DNA of 64,000 bases from Deltaproteobacteria bacterium (GTDB lineage: Bacteria; UBA10199; JACPAL01), in assembly GCA_016180845.1 (NCBI GenBank), contig JACPAK010000005.1, forward strand, positions 1 through 64,000. Reading direction: 5' to 3'. How positions within the stretch are numbered: position 1 is the first letter of the stretch; every line of letters starts with the position of its first letter. Below the pieces are notes generated by a model. That model ran no database searches and was not told the DNA's origin. It saw nothing but the letters and a program-made list of their open reading frames with translations. Both the position numbers and the translations under genes were made by a program. This document shows positions 16,588 to 25,810 of this stretch, piece by piece.

Positions 16588-18258
16588 TCAGGCGTTCGCC
16601 CTTTTCAGTCTGGTCGGAACTGTCGGGAGAATCACGGTAAAAACAGTTCCCTTTCCCAGTTCGCTGCGAAACTGAATCTGCCCCTTGTGGTGTTCAACAA
16701 TCTTTTGACAAATCGCAAGACCGAGTCCGCTTCCTTCAAATTCCTGTCTTGGATTCAACCGCTCAAAAGGTTTGAAGATGAGATTTGAAAATTTTTTGTC
16801 TATTCCGATCCCGTTATCCTCCACATGAATAGCGATCGATTCAGAATCAAGCGGTCCACTCGAAATCTTCACGCGAGGTGACGTATCTTGCTTGCGAAAC
16901 TTGAGCGCATTTGAAATCAGATTCTGAAAAAGCTGGTGTAATTGCAACCGATCTCCATAGACATCCGGAATTTCTCCGATTTCAACTCGGGCCCCCGTCT
17001 CTAAAAGACGAACCTGAAGATCGGCGACAAGCTCCTGAATGACTTTTTTAAGTGAAATCACCTCAAAAACAGCCGGCTTTCGGGTCACGCGTGAGTAGGT
17101 GAGCAGTCCATCAATCAATTGACTCATACGCCAGGCAGCGGTCCCGATCCGATCAATGTAATCTCTTCCCTTCGACTCAAGAGAATCCTCGAGCTTGAGT
17201 TTGAATCGCTCAACAAATCCGATGATGGTATGGAGAGGCTCTTGAAGATCATGGGAGACCATATGGGTGAACTGTTCCATTTGAAGGTTGGAGAGACGGA
17301 TCTCCTCTACTTTCTCTTGAAGATCCTCGTGGGCCTTCTTCAGATGGATCTGACCTTGTCTTGATTCATACAAACTTGAAGAAAGCAGCAGACCGGTAAC
17401 CACACTGACCCCGATAAAAGCCTGTAAAATAAGAAGTGCGGGGTTCAGAAATTCAATCATTAAAGACCCGGCCATTTGAATAGTCGTGAGAATCGCCAGG
17501 AGTGAAATGATCATCGTCACAAACACCATCGTAAACTGGCGAAATCGAAGGGCGGCCCAGGCAACAAAGGGAATATAGGGGAAATAAAGCGGGATCGGAA
17601 CAGTGAACACCCCTGATCCCATATGAATCAGCGAGGATGTCCCAAAAAGAAGGGCAAGAAAAAGAGAAAATTCCCAACTCTTTTTCCATCGAATGGAAAA
17701 TTTTCCTTTTATCTCCTGCTTCCAAGTCAGGACAAGGGGGGTAAAAAGGAGAACGCCCGCAGCATCACCGAGCCACCACGTCAGCCAGTTCATCCCATAA
17801 ACGGCAGAAGAAATATAACCTCCCACCAGTAATGAGGTCGTTCCAATAGTCGCAGCAATCAGGCAGCAAGAAAACCCAATCAAGACAAAACGAAGGACAT
17901 CCGCTATTTTTTCAAAAATAGAACCGACAAACTGACGTATCAGATAGGCGCCTGCCATCGCCTGAAGCGTCGACCCAGCGGCAATACTAGAAGCGATGAC
18001 GAAAGATCTGGCAACATCAGAGAGGGTTGATGGTTCGTAGAGCGTCCCGATATTCACAAGAACCGATCCCAAAAAAACACCAGGCCAGATACGATTCCCC
18101 CAAAAAAATAACGCGGCCACCGCCATACCTGAAGGGGGCCAGACCGCAGTGGCAACCCCGGGAGGGATCGCGAACATCGTCCCAAGTTTTCCTGTCACAA
18201 AATAGGCAAGGGCGACGATAAAAATCCGAACAAACCGGTTTTGTAATAATTGATTCAT
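16588..18258 (-). CDS. MASE1-domain sensor histidine kinase
   Basis: A 556-aa membrane kinase. The N-terminal MASE1 sensor (about 1-290, eight or so membrane helices) shows the typical FVTGKLGTMFAIPPG and VWPPSGMAVAALF. A coiled coil follows (about 300-330), then HisKA with phospho-acceptor H336 in HMVSHDLQEPLH, of the phytochrome-type HisKA. HATPase_c has NLISNALKF, VEDNGIGID and GSGLGLAICQK. The MASE1 ligand is unknown; the domain also occurs in diguanylate cyclases. The likely partner is the convergent REC protein. Confidence 0.93.
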   Translation of the reverse strand: MNQLLQNRFVRIFIVALAYFVTGKLGTMFAIPPGVATAVWPPSGMAVAALFFWGNRIWPGVFLGSVLVNIGTLYEPSTLSDVARSFVIASSIAAGSTLQAMAGAYLIRQFVGSIFEKIADVLRFVLIGFSCCLIAATIGTTSLLVGGYISSAVYGMNWLTWWLGDAAGVLLFTPLVLTWKQEIKGKFSIRWKKSWEFSLFLALLFGTSSLIHMGSGVFTVPIPLYFPYIPFVAWAALRFRQFTMVFVTMIISLLAILTTIQMAGSLMIEFLNPALLILQAFIGVSVVTGLLLSSSLYESRQGQIHLKKAHEDLQEKVEEIRLSNLQMEQFTHMVSHDLQEPLHTIIGFVERFKLKLEDSLESKGRDYIDRIGTAAWRMSQLIDGLLTYSRVTRKPAVFEVISLKKVIQELVADLQVRLLETGARVEIGEIPDVYGDRLQLHQLFQNLISNALKFRKQDTSPRVKISSGPLDSESIAIHVEDNGIGIDKKFSNLIFKPFERLNPRQEFEGSGLGLAICQKIVEHHKGQIQFRSELGKGTVFTVILPTVPTRLKRANA

Positions 18259-18318
18259 GGAATTCGGATGATTGTACTTCTTCGAGGGAGGGCTTTCAAT
18301 GACGAAGTCAAAAAGGGT

Positions 18319-18352
18319 CGGTGCCAGGCTTTTGCTTTCAAGCCTGGCACCG
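18319..18352. repeat. REP-like hairpin
   Basis: A perfect 13-bp inverted repeat, CGGTGCCAGGCTT with AAGCCTGGCACCG, around an 8-nt loop. It lies between the histidine kinase start and the stop of the lipoprotein at 18368. The GGTGCCAGGCTT arm is typical of REP-type elements spread by IS200-like transposases. It lies just past the lipoprotein stop and could act as a terminator, but there is no T-run. The other bases of 18259-18367 show nothing clear. Confidence 0.75.
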
Positions 18353-18367
18353 AATAAGGGGGGTTAT

Positions 18368-19837
18368 TTACTTACCGCAAGTTCCACTCGCCTCATCAAT
18401 ACCGGGAAAATACCGCATCCCTAACTTGTCATCATAAGAAACAGCGAAATGACAAATCTGGGTTGTTTTCACCTGATCGAGCTCTGATTGACTCAACGAC
18501 CCGGTCGCTTGGGAGACCTTCCACTCAATATCTCCGGATAGTGCTGAACTGGGAATGGTAAACCCTACGGCACGACTTGAATCGTTGTTAATATAAAAGG
18601 AGATAAATCCACCATCATCATCCACGAGAAGCTTCAATTCTGTCTCTGAAGCAGCGGTCCAGCCCTCTGCAGTCTTTTTCATCCATTTATAAGAGATGGA
18701 GGAAAGGGTGCAGTCCGTTTGGCAACTCGAGTCTTTCTTGTTGAACCGGATGAGTGGAAAAATTCTCCCGATCGGGGCCTTCAACTCAGCCAGTGTTGGT
18801 GTCTTGACGTTGGTGAAGGTCAATTCCTTCCCACCAAACGAGAAGACGATCTCTCCCGAAGGCAACTCAGAGGTATTGACGATGTTCGGACCATACTGAT
18901 TGTAATTGGCATAAGGGCTCGAGGTCACCGCACTCGTTTGTTTGCCAGCAGGAATAGAACCCCCCTCTGACGTTGTCACACTGGAATTCACAAAGGTTAC
19001 CGATCCTTTCGACGCCGATGAAAAACTCTTCTGATAGCCGACATAAACACCGGTCATATCGTACTCTGTCGTTAGTTTCGTTTCGTCAACAAACCGGTCG
19101 ATCAGATCAGCCACAGTGACTCTTTTACTATTTTCATAGGTATTGAAACGAACATGAAAATCGAGCCGAAAATCATGATCGGTTTGACCACAATCCAGCT
19201 CTCCATCACCATCGACATCAGGATTGGAATACCGGGAGGCGAGATCATCGAGATCTCCCAAATCCTCTGCGGTATCTGATTCCAACCCGAGTCCTTGAAG
19301 AATCTCCTCGTGATCCTGATCCGAGGCTGCCTCACCGGCATCGGTGTCGATCGTCACGGTCCCAAGATCAAGCTCTCCCTCATCTTTATTGGCAACAATA
19401 GCATCGGTCGTCGAGGAGCGGAATCGCCCCAGGAACATTTCGCGACCGATTCGATACCGATTGATAAAGAAAACAGACCAGAAGTTCTGCGCCGTGATTT
19501 TGGCATCGAAAGTCCCATCCTTTTCTACCTCAACCGTTTTGCAAGAGACATTTCCGGTCTCAGGATTGGCCAGGTAAACATCTGTCACCTCTTCGGAAAC
19601 AGCAAGCGCCTGGGAATCACCGGATTCCAGTGCAAGTCCTTGGGCAGAAATCTGCCCCTTCACATGAAACCCGTTAGCGGTTGTTCCGTCTGAATCACCA
19701 TCACTGGTATCCTCTTCATTACCGGGGTTGGTCGAACCGGTTTCAGTTCCCCCTCCCCGTTGTGTCTGTTCCAGACATCCGACCGAAAGACCGAGCACGA
19801 GCATCACAACAAGTAACCGACTGATAACCGACCTCAT
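18368..19837 (-). CDS. Lipoprotein of unknown function, linked to TIGR02147 gene
   Basis: A 489-aa protein. The lipoprotein signal ends in LGLSVGC (Cys21). A low-complexity Gly/Asp/Thr/Ser linker (about 28-55) is followed by a domain with GFHVKGQISAQGLAL and TGNVSCKTVEVEKDGTF. The latter resembles a carboxypeptidase-regulatory-like beta sandwich that ends in a cysteine-containing region. There is a short Asp-rich stretch, NPDVDGDGELDCGQTDHD, which looks like a thrombospondin-type/EF-hand-like calcium site. It starts nine bases after the stop of the TIGR02147 regulator, so the two form an operon. Confidence 0.85.
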   Translation of the reverse strand: MRSVISRLLVVMLVLGLSVGCLEQTQRGGGTETGSTNPGNEEDTSDGDSDGTTANGFHVKGQISAQGLALESGDSQALAVSEEVTDVYLANPETGNVSCKTVEVEKDGTFDAKITAQNFWSVFFINRYRIGREMFLGRFRSSTTDAIVANKDEGELDLGTVTIDTDAGEAASDQDHEEILQGLGLESDTAEDLGDLDDLASRYSNPDVDGDGELDCGQTDHDFRLDFHVRFNTYENSKRVTVADLIDRFVDETKLTTEYDMTGVYVGYQKSFSSASKGSVTFVNSSVTTSEGGSIPAGKQTSAVTSSPYANYNQYGPNIVNTSELPSGEIVFSFGGKELTFTNVKTPTLAELKAPIGRIFPLIRFNKKDSSCQTDCTLSSISYKWMKKTAEGWTAASETELKLLVDDDGGFISFYINNDSSRAVGFTIPSSALSGDIEWKVSQATGSLSQSELDQVKTTQICHFAVSYDDKLGMRYFPGIDEASGTCGK

Positions 19838-19846
19838 AAAGACCTC

Positions 19847-20692
19847 CTATTTGTCTTCAACCCTTGTCACCGGGAAAAGCTGCATATTAAGCAACACAAC
19901 CTCCTCCGGTTCCACGTCCGCTGAAGCAAGTTTTAGTATTTCCTGCCGAAACTCACGAATCTTTGTCCGAAGCTCTCCCAAGCGTTCCCGTTTCACACCA
20001 AGTGTAAGCGAGCTCACATCGCGATATTGCAAAGAAAGCTGATCCATGACCTCTTTTGAAAGATCCAAGAGACTCTTATGATAATTGTGAACAACGACAG
20101 AGGTCAGCTCAGGCCCGGTCGAGACAAGCGTACTCACCTGCTCCCACCGTCCATCGCCATTCTTTCGGATAAACTCCATCTTCTCCAAGAGCTCGATTGA
20201 CTTTAAAACATGGGCTGGAGCAACCGAGGGGAAGATCTTTTTTGCAATCCATTCAGGTGTGCCGTCGAAATCTTTTGAAATAACCAACTCACGGATGACC
20301 GGGTGATACCAGGTCGAATAGTATTCGTATTCTTCCTTCTCGATCGGCTTGAGCTGGTTTAATTTTTTCGATTGCAGGAGCTTTTGATAATAGAAATTCT
20401 TGTCGTGGTGTGTTTTTGCCTGATTGAAGAAGACAAGATTCCTGAAAAATTCTTGCTCCTGTTTATTAAGACCGAGCCCCACAATGAACTTCTTGAGGCT
20501 CTCCTCTGTCAGGTTCCTTTTTCCCTGAATCACAAGCATCAGGAAGTTACTGGTCTGAAACCCCGCCTTCTTAGCAAAGGCCCGAAATGAAAAAGAGCCC
20601 CTCGCCTCTTTGGCCGCCTTGTACCAATCACGAAGGAAGACCCGATAATCCCGATACTCAAAAACGCTTACTGGGTTTTGGTTCCGATTCAT
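19847..20692 (-). CDS. TIGR02147 family regulator-like protein
   Basis: A 281-aa protein. The N-terminal signature NPVSVFEYRDYRVFLRDWY and the helix-turn-helix-like SFRAFAKKAGFQTSNFLMLV match the TIGR02147 family. That family is known from Fibrobacter, Bdellovibrio and related groups and is thought to act in transcription. ATG 20692 is preferred, with AGGGG directly ahead; the in-frame TTG at 20728 adds 12 residues without support. It heads an operon with a lipoprotein, the usual kind of neighbour as I recall for this family. An inverted repeat (20747-20762) lies 55 bp upstream of the start in an AT-rich region. Confidence 0.85.
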   Translation of the reverse strand: MNRNQNPVSVFEYRDYRVFLRDWYKAAKEARGSFSFRAFAKKAGFQTSNFLMLVIQGKRNLTEESLKKFIVGLGLNKQEQEFFRNLVFFNQAKTHHDKNFYYQKLLQSKKLNQLKPIEKEEYEYYSTWYHPVIRELVISKDFDGTPEWIAKKIFPSVAPAHVLKSIELLEKMEFIRKNGDGRWEQVSTLVSTGPELTSVVVHNYHKSLLDLSKEVMDQLSLQYRDVSSLTLGVKRERLGELRTKIREFRQEILKLASADVEPEEVVLLNMQLFPVTRVEDK

Positions 20693-20746
20693 GCCCCTGA
20701 TTGTAGAGGGATCGAAAAAGGAAAACAACCGATAAAAACAAAAAAT

Positions 20747-20762
20747 GTGTTCATTTGAACAC
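20747..20762. promoter_or_regulatory. Possible operator: inverted repeat GTGTTCA-TT-TGAACAC
   Basis: A perfect 7-2-7 inverted repeat in a very AT-rich stretch (20740-20845) upstream of the TIGR02147 gene. AGAACACA recurs at about 20829-20836 and could be a half-site. This looks like a dimeric regulator site, perhaps for autoregulation. No binding protein can be named from sequence. Confidence 0.45.
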
Positions 20763-20853
20763 GTTAATAATTATAAATATTTGAATTATAAAAGTTTTTA
20801 TTAACTAAGTTTAATGATAAACAAATAAAGAACACATTATTGGCGTCCAAACA

Positions 20854-20881
20854 CAAAGGGCCCCGTTTACGGGGCCCTTTG
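20854..20881 (-). terminator. Terminator of small exported-protein gene
   Basis: A perfect 12-bp stem, CAAAGGGCCCCG / CGGGGCCCTTTG, with a 4-nt loop. On the minus strand it is followed by TGTTTGG. It lies 31 bp downstream of the stop of the 20913-21122 gene. Confidence 0.85.
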
Positions 20882-20912
20882 AATCTCTTTAAAGAGAAAA
20901 CCGGAAAAGCAA

Positions 20913-21122
20913 TTACTGAGCCTTCTGCTCGGTTGGCTTCTTCTCGGCAACCTTGAGCTCTGAATCAACGCAGGCCTCGAGGTCCTTGCCAGTCTTGCCC
21001 TCCTTCGTGCATTTCTCAACAGCCGCCTTTCGGGCTGGATTCTCAGCCTTCTCTTCGGCAATCACGCTGGCGCTCATCGCGAAAACGACTGCGAGAGTCA
21101 CAGCAATTAAAATCTTCTTCAT
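20913..21122 (-). CDS. Small exported protein of unknown function
   Basis: A 69-aa protein. The signal peptide runs to about residue 22 (ILIAVTLAVVFAMSASVIA). The mature part is about 47 residues, highly charged, with two cysteines (VEKCTKEGK and LEACVDSEL) spaced to form one disulfide or bind a metal, and a Lys/Glu-rich tail. The strong terminator and a purine-rich leader (GGAAAGGAAGGGGGTG upstream of ATG) suggest real and perhaps high expression. It is divergent from the OmpR-type regulator at 21263. No family is recognised. Confidence 0.75.
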   Translation of the reverse strand: MKKILIAVTLAVVFAMSASVIAEEKAENPARKAAVEKCTKEGKTGKDLEACVDSELKVAEKKPTEQKAQ

Positions 21123-21262
21123 GGTGTATTCACCCCCTTCCTTTCCTTTTTAGGTTTGAGCCTTATAAAGGAGGCGTATGATTCTAATATGATTAGGGGA
21201 TTAATTTTTTTTAATGCACACCCCTTGCATTCTTTCCCTCAATATTAGATAGATGCGCCGTT

Positions 21263-21943
21263 ATGAAAATTTTGGTTGCCGAGGACGAACCCAAGGTCCG
21301 CAATTTCATCAAAAAAGCGCTCGATGATGCCGGATTTGTTACCGATACCGTCGCAGAGATCCTCGAGCTCCTGACGAGCCTTAAATCAACCCCCTACGAC
21401 ATATTGGTACTGGATCGCCTCCTGAAAGGACGGGATTCACTCGATTTCCTTTCCGACATTCGAAGGTCCGCTAGCGGGACGAAGGTTTTGATCTTAAGCG
21501 CCCTTTCCGATGTGGAAGATAAGGTGAAGGGTCTCACGGAAGGAGCCGATGACTACCTCTCCAAACCGTTTCATGTGGCCGAATTGATCGCCCGGATCCG
21601 GGCGATGCTCCGACGTGACGAACAGAGAAAAAAGGCGATCAAGGATACGATCCTTGTCTTCGAAGACCTGAAAATCGATCTCGAAACTCAAAGGGTCTAT
21701 CGAGGCAATAAAAAGGTCGACCTCACCGGAAAGGAATTTCGGATCCTCTACCTACTCGCCAGAAACCCGGGCCAGATCTTTTCAAAAACAAGCCTCCTCG
21801 ATCAGGTCTGGGATATGAATCACTATCCGGAGAGCAATCTTGTCGAGGTCACGATCGCCAATCTTAGGTCCAAGATCGATCGAGGGTTCAAGGCGATGAT
21901 TCAGAGCCGGCGTGGGTTAGGTTATTGGCTCGGCGAACCGTGA
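21263..21943 (+). CDS. OmpR-family response regulator
   Basis: A 226-aa DNA-binding regulator. The receiver domain (1-115) has the acidic site in AEDEP, phospho-acceptor D51 in ILVLDRLLKGRD and Lys in YLSKPFH. A winged-helix Trans_reg_C domain (about 130-224) has LTGKEFRILYLLARN, DQVWDMNHYPESNLVEV and RRGLGYWL. It is coupled to the downstream histidine kinase by a GTGA overlap, so the two form a classical two-component pair. The pyrophosphatase gene 60 bp after the kinase is a candidate target, by position only. Confidence 0.95.
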   Translation: MKILVAEDEPKVRNFIKKALDDAGFVTDTVAEILELLTSLKSTPYDILVLDRLLKGRDSLDFLSDIRRSASGTKVLILSALSDVEDKVKGLTEGADDYLSKPFHVAELIARIRAMLRRDEQRKKAIKDTILVFEDLKIDLETQRVYRGNKKVDLTGKEFRILYLLARNPGQIFSKTSLLDQVWDMNHYPESNLVEVTIANLRSKIDRGFKAMIQSRRGLGYWLGEP

Positions 21944-23337
21944 AATTTTTCCCTAAAATACGATCCGATTCCTCTTTGGCTTCCAGAATTACGTTGACCA
22001 TGTGGGTCATGACGACAGTCAGCACCTTGACCGCTGCCCTCTTGATCGGGAACCTCCTTGTTCGGAGTCATCGCGAATCGATCCAGGCGCAGCTTCAGGC
22101 GACCGCCACGAGTCTTATTACATTAGGCATTTCTGATTTTTCCGAATTGAATGATTTTGAACAACTGGATCGCTTCATCGAAGATGCGCTTCAGATGGAC
22201 AAGGTCGACAAGATTGTTCGTATCTTCAACCGATCAGGCAAACTCATTTTTACGACGGTCAAGCTCGGTTATGACCATCTCTCCATCAAACTGGGGGACA
22301 AAAGCAAAAAACCATATTTCATCCCGCTCGAAGGAAGCACACGAAAATATGAAAGCCTCGTTGTCCCTTATGAAGAAGGGGGCCGACTCAAATTTTATCT
22401 CCAGATCGCCATTCCACTCCCGAAATATCATGAAATGCTCGCCTCCCTCTGGTGGCAGGCATTCCTGATCCTGGGACTGTTGGTCGGTGTCTCTCTCTTC
22501 CTCGCCAGACAGCTGTCGGCACGTCTCTTGAAACCGGTCACAACGATCGCCACCCATCTGCAAAAGATTGATCCGGAAAAAATGGACGAGTGGAAACCGC
22601 TCCCGATGGATGAAAAGGGGTATTATTTGAAAGCGATCATCGATGGGATCAATCTGCTCGTCGCCAAAACAACCGCAGCGGTCAGGCAACTCCGCAAGAT
22701 GAGCCGGTATGTGGCCCACGAAATGAGGACTCCGCTGACCGTCCTGCAGGGCGAGGCCGAAACGGTCCTTCAAAACCAGGCCGCTTCCAGAGACGACTAT
22801 GCAAAGGTCCTGAAGAGTTCATTAGAAGAGGTCCAGAGGATGTCCGAGATTGTCACGACGGTCCTGACTTTGGGCGAATCAAAAATCCGACAGAGCCTCC
22901 CGATACTTCAGCCCGTGAGTCTGATCGCCTGGACAAAAGACAACCGACCGTTGTGGGAAAAAACCCTCGGTCGACCCCTGCAACTCTCTCTTCCAACTTC
23001 TCAAGCAGGGGTGGTTGTTCCGATGGAACCTCATCTTCTTTTTCAACTCGTCGATAATCTGATGCGCAATATTGAAGAACATACCCCGTCACAGACATCG
23101 TGTACCGTTGCTATCGAGTCGTCTGAAAAAGAGATTTCCCTGATTATCGGTGACGATGGTCCCGGACTCCCGGCTCCCCTTCTTCAGGCATTAAATGCAA
23201 ACGACATCACCGATGAAAAGATCGGTATCGGTCTCCACCTCTGCCAGAAGATTGCCGAGACCTGCGGACTTAAGCTTCATTACAGTTCTGGCGCCGATGG
23301 AAAGGGACTCCGTATTAAAGTTATTTTCCCATTTTAA
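21940..23337 (+). CDS. Sensor histidine kinase
   Basis: A 465-aa membrane kinase. TM1 is at about 20-43 (TLTMWVMTTVSTLTAALLI), a periplasmic domain of about 130 residues follows, and TM2 is at about 170-190. Then come a HAMP-like linker and HisKA with phospho-acceptor H260 in SRYVAHEMRTPLTV. HATPase_c has DNLMRNIEEHT, IGDDGPGLP and GIGLHLCQK. GTG 21940 is chosen because its GTGA overlaps the TGA of the regulator gene; the in-frame TTG at 21925 is unlikely. The signal is unknown. Confidence 0.94.
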   Translation: MKFFPKIRSDSSLASRITLTMWVMTTVSTLTAALLIGNLLVRSHRESIQAQLQATATSLITLGISDFSELNDFEQLDRFIEDALQMDKVDKIVRIFNRSGKLIFTTVKLGYDHLSIKLGDKSKKPYFIPLEGSTRKYESLVVPYEEGGRLKFYLQIAIPLPKYHEMLASLWWQAFLILGLLVGVSLFLARQLSARLLKPVTTIATHLQKIDPEKMDEWKPLPMDEKGYYLKAIIDGINLLVAKTTAAVRQLRKMSRYVAHEMRTPLTVLQGEAETVLQNQAASRDDYAKVLKSSLEEVQRMSEIVTTVLTLGESKIRQSLPILQPVSLIAWTKDNRPLWEKTLGRPLQLSLPTSQAGVVVPMEPHLLFQLVDNLMRNIEEHTPSQTSCTVAIESSEKEISLIIGDDGPGLPAPLLQALNANDITDEKIGIGLHLCQKIAETCGLKLHYSSGADGKGLRIKVIFPF

Positions 23338-23340
23338 CTT

Positions 23341-23393
23341 TTGACAACTTCAACAAGACTGATAAAAAGTCCCAGCTTTTAAAACTGAGGAGG
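23341..23393 (+). promoter_or_regulatory. Possible promoter and Shine-Dalgarno of pyrophosphatase gene
   Basis: A consensus -35 TTGACA (23341-23346) is followed after 14-16 bases by an AT-rich -10-like GATAAAAA (23361-23368). A strong GAGGAGG lies at 23387-23393, five bases before ATG 23399. The -10 match is imperfect. The gene could also be read through from the two-component operon. Confidence 0.4.
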
Positions 23394-23398
23394 ATTTC

Positions 23399-25807
23399 AT
23401 GAAAATGAACCGATTCTTCACCTTCATCCTGTTCGTGGCGGTTTGTTCCCTCTCAAGTGCCGCTTCTGCAAGTGAGGTGGAACTCAAAATCCCGGAGCTC
23501 CTGACAACCTATTCTCTTTTCGGACACCTGATCGCCGGAACCACCTTGCTCAAATGGGGTATCGGTATCTGCCTCCTCGGGATGCTTTTTGGTCTTTGGG
23601 AATATTCAAAGATCAAACGACTCCCGGCCCATCAGGCGATGCTGGATATCTCGAGCCTCATTTATGAAACCTGCAAGACGTATCTTCTGCAGCAGGGAAA
23701 GTTTCTCGTTCTGCTTGAGATTTTTATCGGCGCCGCCATTTTTTATTATTTCCTTATTCTACAACACCTCGCTTTCCCCCGTGTCCTCATGATTTTTCTG
23801 TTCTCGATTTTGGGGATTCTCGGCTCGTATGGAGTCGCCTGGTTTGGGGTCCGGATCAACACCTATGCCAACAGCCGGACCGCCTTCGCCTCCCTCTCTG
23901 GCAAGCCTTACCCCGTCATGGATATCCCGCTTAGGTCCGGCATGTCGATCGGTGTCATGCTGATTTGCGTTGAATTATTCATGATGATCTCGATCCTGCT
24001 CTATGTACCGAAAGAGAGTGCGGGAGTCTGCTTCGTCGGGTTTGCGATCGGTGAATCGCTCGGCGCCTCGGCCCTCCGGATCTGCGGTGGTATTTTTACG
24101 AAGATCGCCGATATCGGATCGGACCTCATGAAGATCGTCTTTAATATTAAGGAAGACGATGCCCGAAATCCTGGTGTCATTGCCGACTGCACCGGAGACA
24201 ACGCCGGTGATTCGGTCGGACCGACCGCCGACGGTTTCGAGACCTACGGTGTGACCGGCGTCGCCCTGATCAGTTTCATCGTGCTCGCCGCCGGGATGGT
24301 TTTCGGAACCGATGGTAAACTGGCGGCAACCGCCGAGGCGAACGCGATTCAGTCCAACCTGATCATCTGGATTTTTTCGATGAGGGTCTTGATGATCGTC
24401 ACCTCGATCGGCTCCTACGCGCTGAACAAGGTCGTCTCTCACACCCTTTACGCCGGAAAATCAAAGTTCAACTTTGAGGCCCCACTCACGACACTGGTTT
24501 GGATGACCTCTATCCTTTCAATCATCGTCACATATACGGTCAGCTACCTTTTGATCTCCGATATGGGAGATCTCTGGTGGAAACTCTCGACGATCATCAG
24601 CTGTGGGACACTGGCCGCTGCGATCATTCCTGAATTCACGAAGATCTTTACCTCCGCAAAATCCAAACATGTTGCTGAGATCGTCAGCGCCGCTCGAGAA
24701 GGAGGGGCGTCACTCGCCATCCTTTCGGGTCTTGTCGCCGGAAATTTCAGTGCCTTCTGGAAGGGGATGGTAATGGCGGGATTGATGCTCGTTGCCTTCA
24801 TGACCAGTCTCACTGGGCTCGATGCCTATATGGTCTATCCAACTGTCTTCGCCTTTGGCTTGGTCGCCTTCGGATTTCTTGGGATGGGGCCTGTTACAAT
24901 CGCAGTTGATAGTTATGGACCGGTTACCGACAATGCCCAATCGGTTTTTGAGCTTTCCCAAATTGAAACCTCACCAAACGCCTCTCAAGAGATTGAGCGA
25001 CAATTCGGATTCAAACCGAACTTTGCGCAAGGAAAGCATCTTCTCGAGGAGAATGATTCTGCAGGAAATACCTTCAAGGCGACCGCCAAGCCGGTCTTGA
25101 TCGGCACCGCGGTGATCGGGGCAACAACGATGATCTTCTCGATTATCCTGCTCCTGAATCTCCGACTCGATCTGTTGGATCCACGTGTCTTGTTGGGACT
25201 GATCTGTGGGGGAGCGGTTATCTATTGGTTTACCGGCGCGTCGATGCAGGCGGTCACGACCGGGGCCCATCGAGCGGTCGAGTTCATCAAGAAAAATATC
25301 CGGCTCGAATCAAGCGAAAGCGCATCCGTCAAAGACTCAAAGGAAGTCGTGAAGATCTGCACACAGTACGCCCAGTCCGGGATGTTGAATATCTTCGGCG
25401 TGATCTTCTCGTTCACATTGGCCTTCGCCTGTTTTGATCCGACCTTTTTTGCGAGCTACCTGATCTCAATCGCCGTCTTCGGTCTCTTCCAGGCGATCTT
25501 TATGGCGAATACCGGTGGCGCCTGGGATAATGCGAAAAAGGTGGTCGAGGTCGATCTGAAGGAAAAGGGAACCCCGCTTCATGCCGCAACGGTTGTCTGC
25601 GACACGGTCGGAGATCCTTACAAAGACACCTCATCCGTTGCACTGAATCCGATCATCAAGTTCACGACCCTCTTCGGTCTCCTCGCGGTCGAGATCGCGG
25701 TCTCGGCACACGATATCGCCCTGAGAATTGGGGTTGTGCTCTTCATCGTCGGTCTCTTTTTCGTCTGGAGATCATTCTACGGGATGAGAATTGGAGCGAA
25801 GGGGTAA
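23399..25807 (+). CDS. hppA: Membrane-bound cation-translocating pyrophosphatase
   Basis: An 802-aa multi-pass enzyme that hydrolyses cytoplasmic pyrophosphate and pumps H+ or Na+. Active-site loops are present: GGIFTKIADIGSDLMK, EDDARNP, DCTGDNAGDS, DSYGPVTDNAQS, NTGGAWDNAKK and DTVGDPYKDTSS. It differs from the standard family. The first loop normally reads DVGADLVGKVE; here the corresponding stretch is one residue shorter and has KIVF in place of GKVE. The K+-dependence position carries Lys (K560 in GNTFKA), which in the known family marks K+-independent enzymes. The N-terminus has a signal-peptide-like segment (FILFVAVCSLSSAASA). The ion it moves cannot be read from the sequence. Confidence 0.95.
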   Translation: MKMNRFFTFILFVAVCSLSSAASASEVELKIPELLTTYSLFGHLIAGTTLLKWGIGICLLGMLFGLWEYSKIKRLPAHQAMLDISSLIYETCKTYLLQQGKFLVLLEIFIGAAIFYYFLILQHLAFPRVLMIFLFSILGILGSYGVAWFGVRINTYANSRTAFASLSGKPYPVMDIPLRSGMSIGVMLICVELFMMISILLYVPKESAGVCFVGFAIGESLGASALRICGGIFTKIADIGSDLMKIVFNIKEDDARNPGVIADCTGDNAGDSVGPTADGFETYGVTGVALISFIVLAAGMVFGTDGKLAATAEANAIQSNLIIWIFSMRVLMIVTSIGSYALNKVVSHTLYAGKSKFNFEAPLTTLVWMTSILSIIVTYTVSYLLISDMGDLWWKLSTIISCGTLAAAIIPEFTKIFTSAKSKHVAEIVSAAREGGASLAILSGLVAGNFSAFWKGMVMAGLMLVAFMTSLTGLDAYMVYPTVFAFGLVAFGFLGMGPVTIAVDSYGPVTDNAQSVFELSQIETSPNASQEIERQFGFKPNFAQGKHLLEENDSAGNTFKATAKPVLIGTAVIGATTMIFSIILLLNLRLDLLDPRVLLGLICGGAVIYWFTGASMQAVTTGAHRAVEFIKKNIRLESSESASVKDSKEVVKICTQYAQSGMLNIFGVIFSFTLAFACFDPTFFASYLISIAVFGLFQAIFMANTGGAWDNAKKVVEVDLKEKGTPLHAATVVCDTVGDPYKDTSSVALNPIIKFTTLFGLLAVEIAVSAHDIALRIGVVLFIVGLFFVWRSFYGMRIGAKG

Positions 25808-25810
25808 TCG

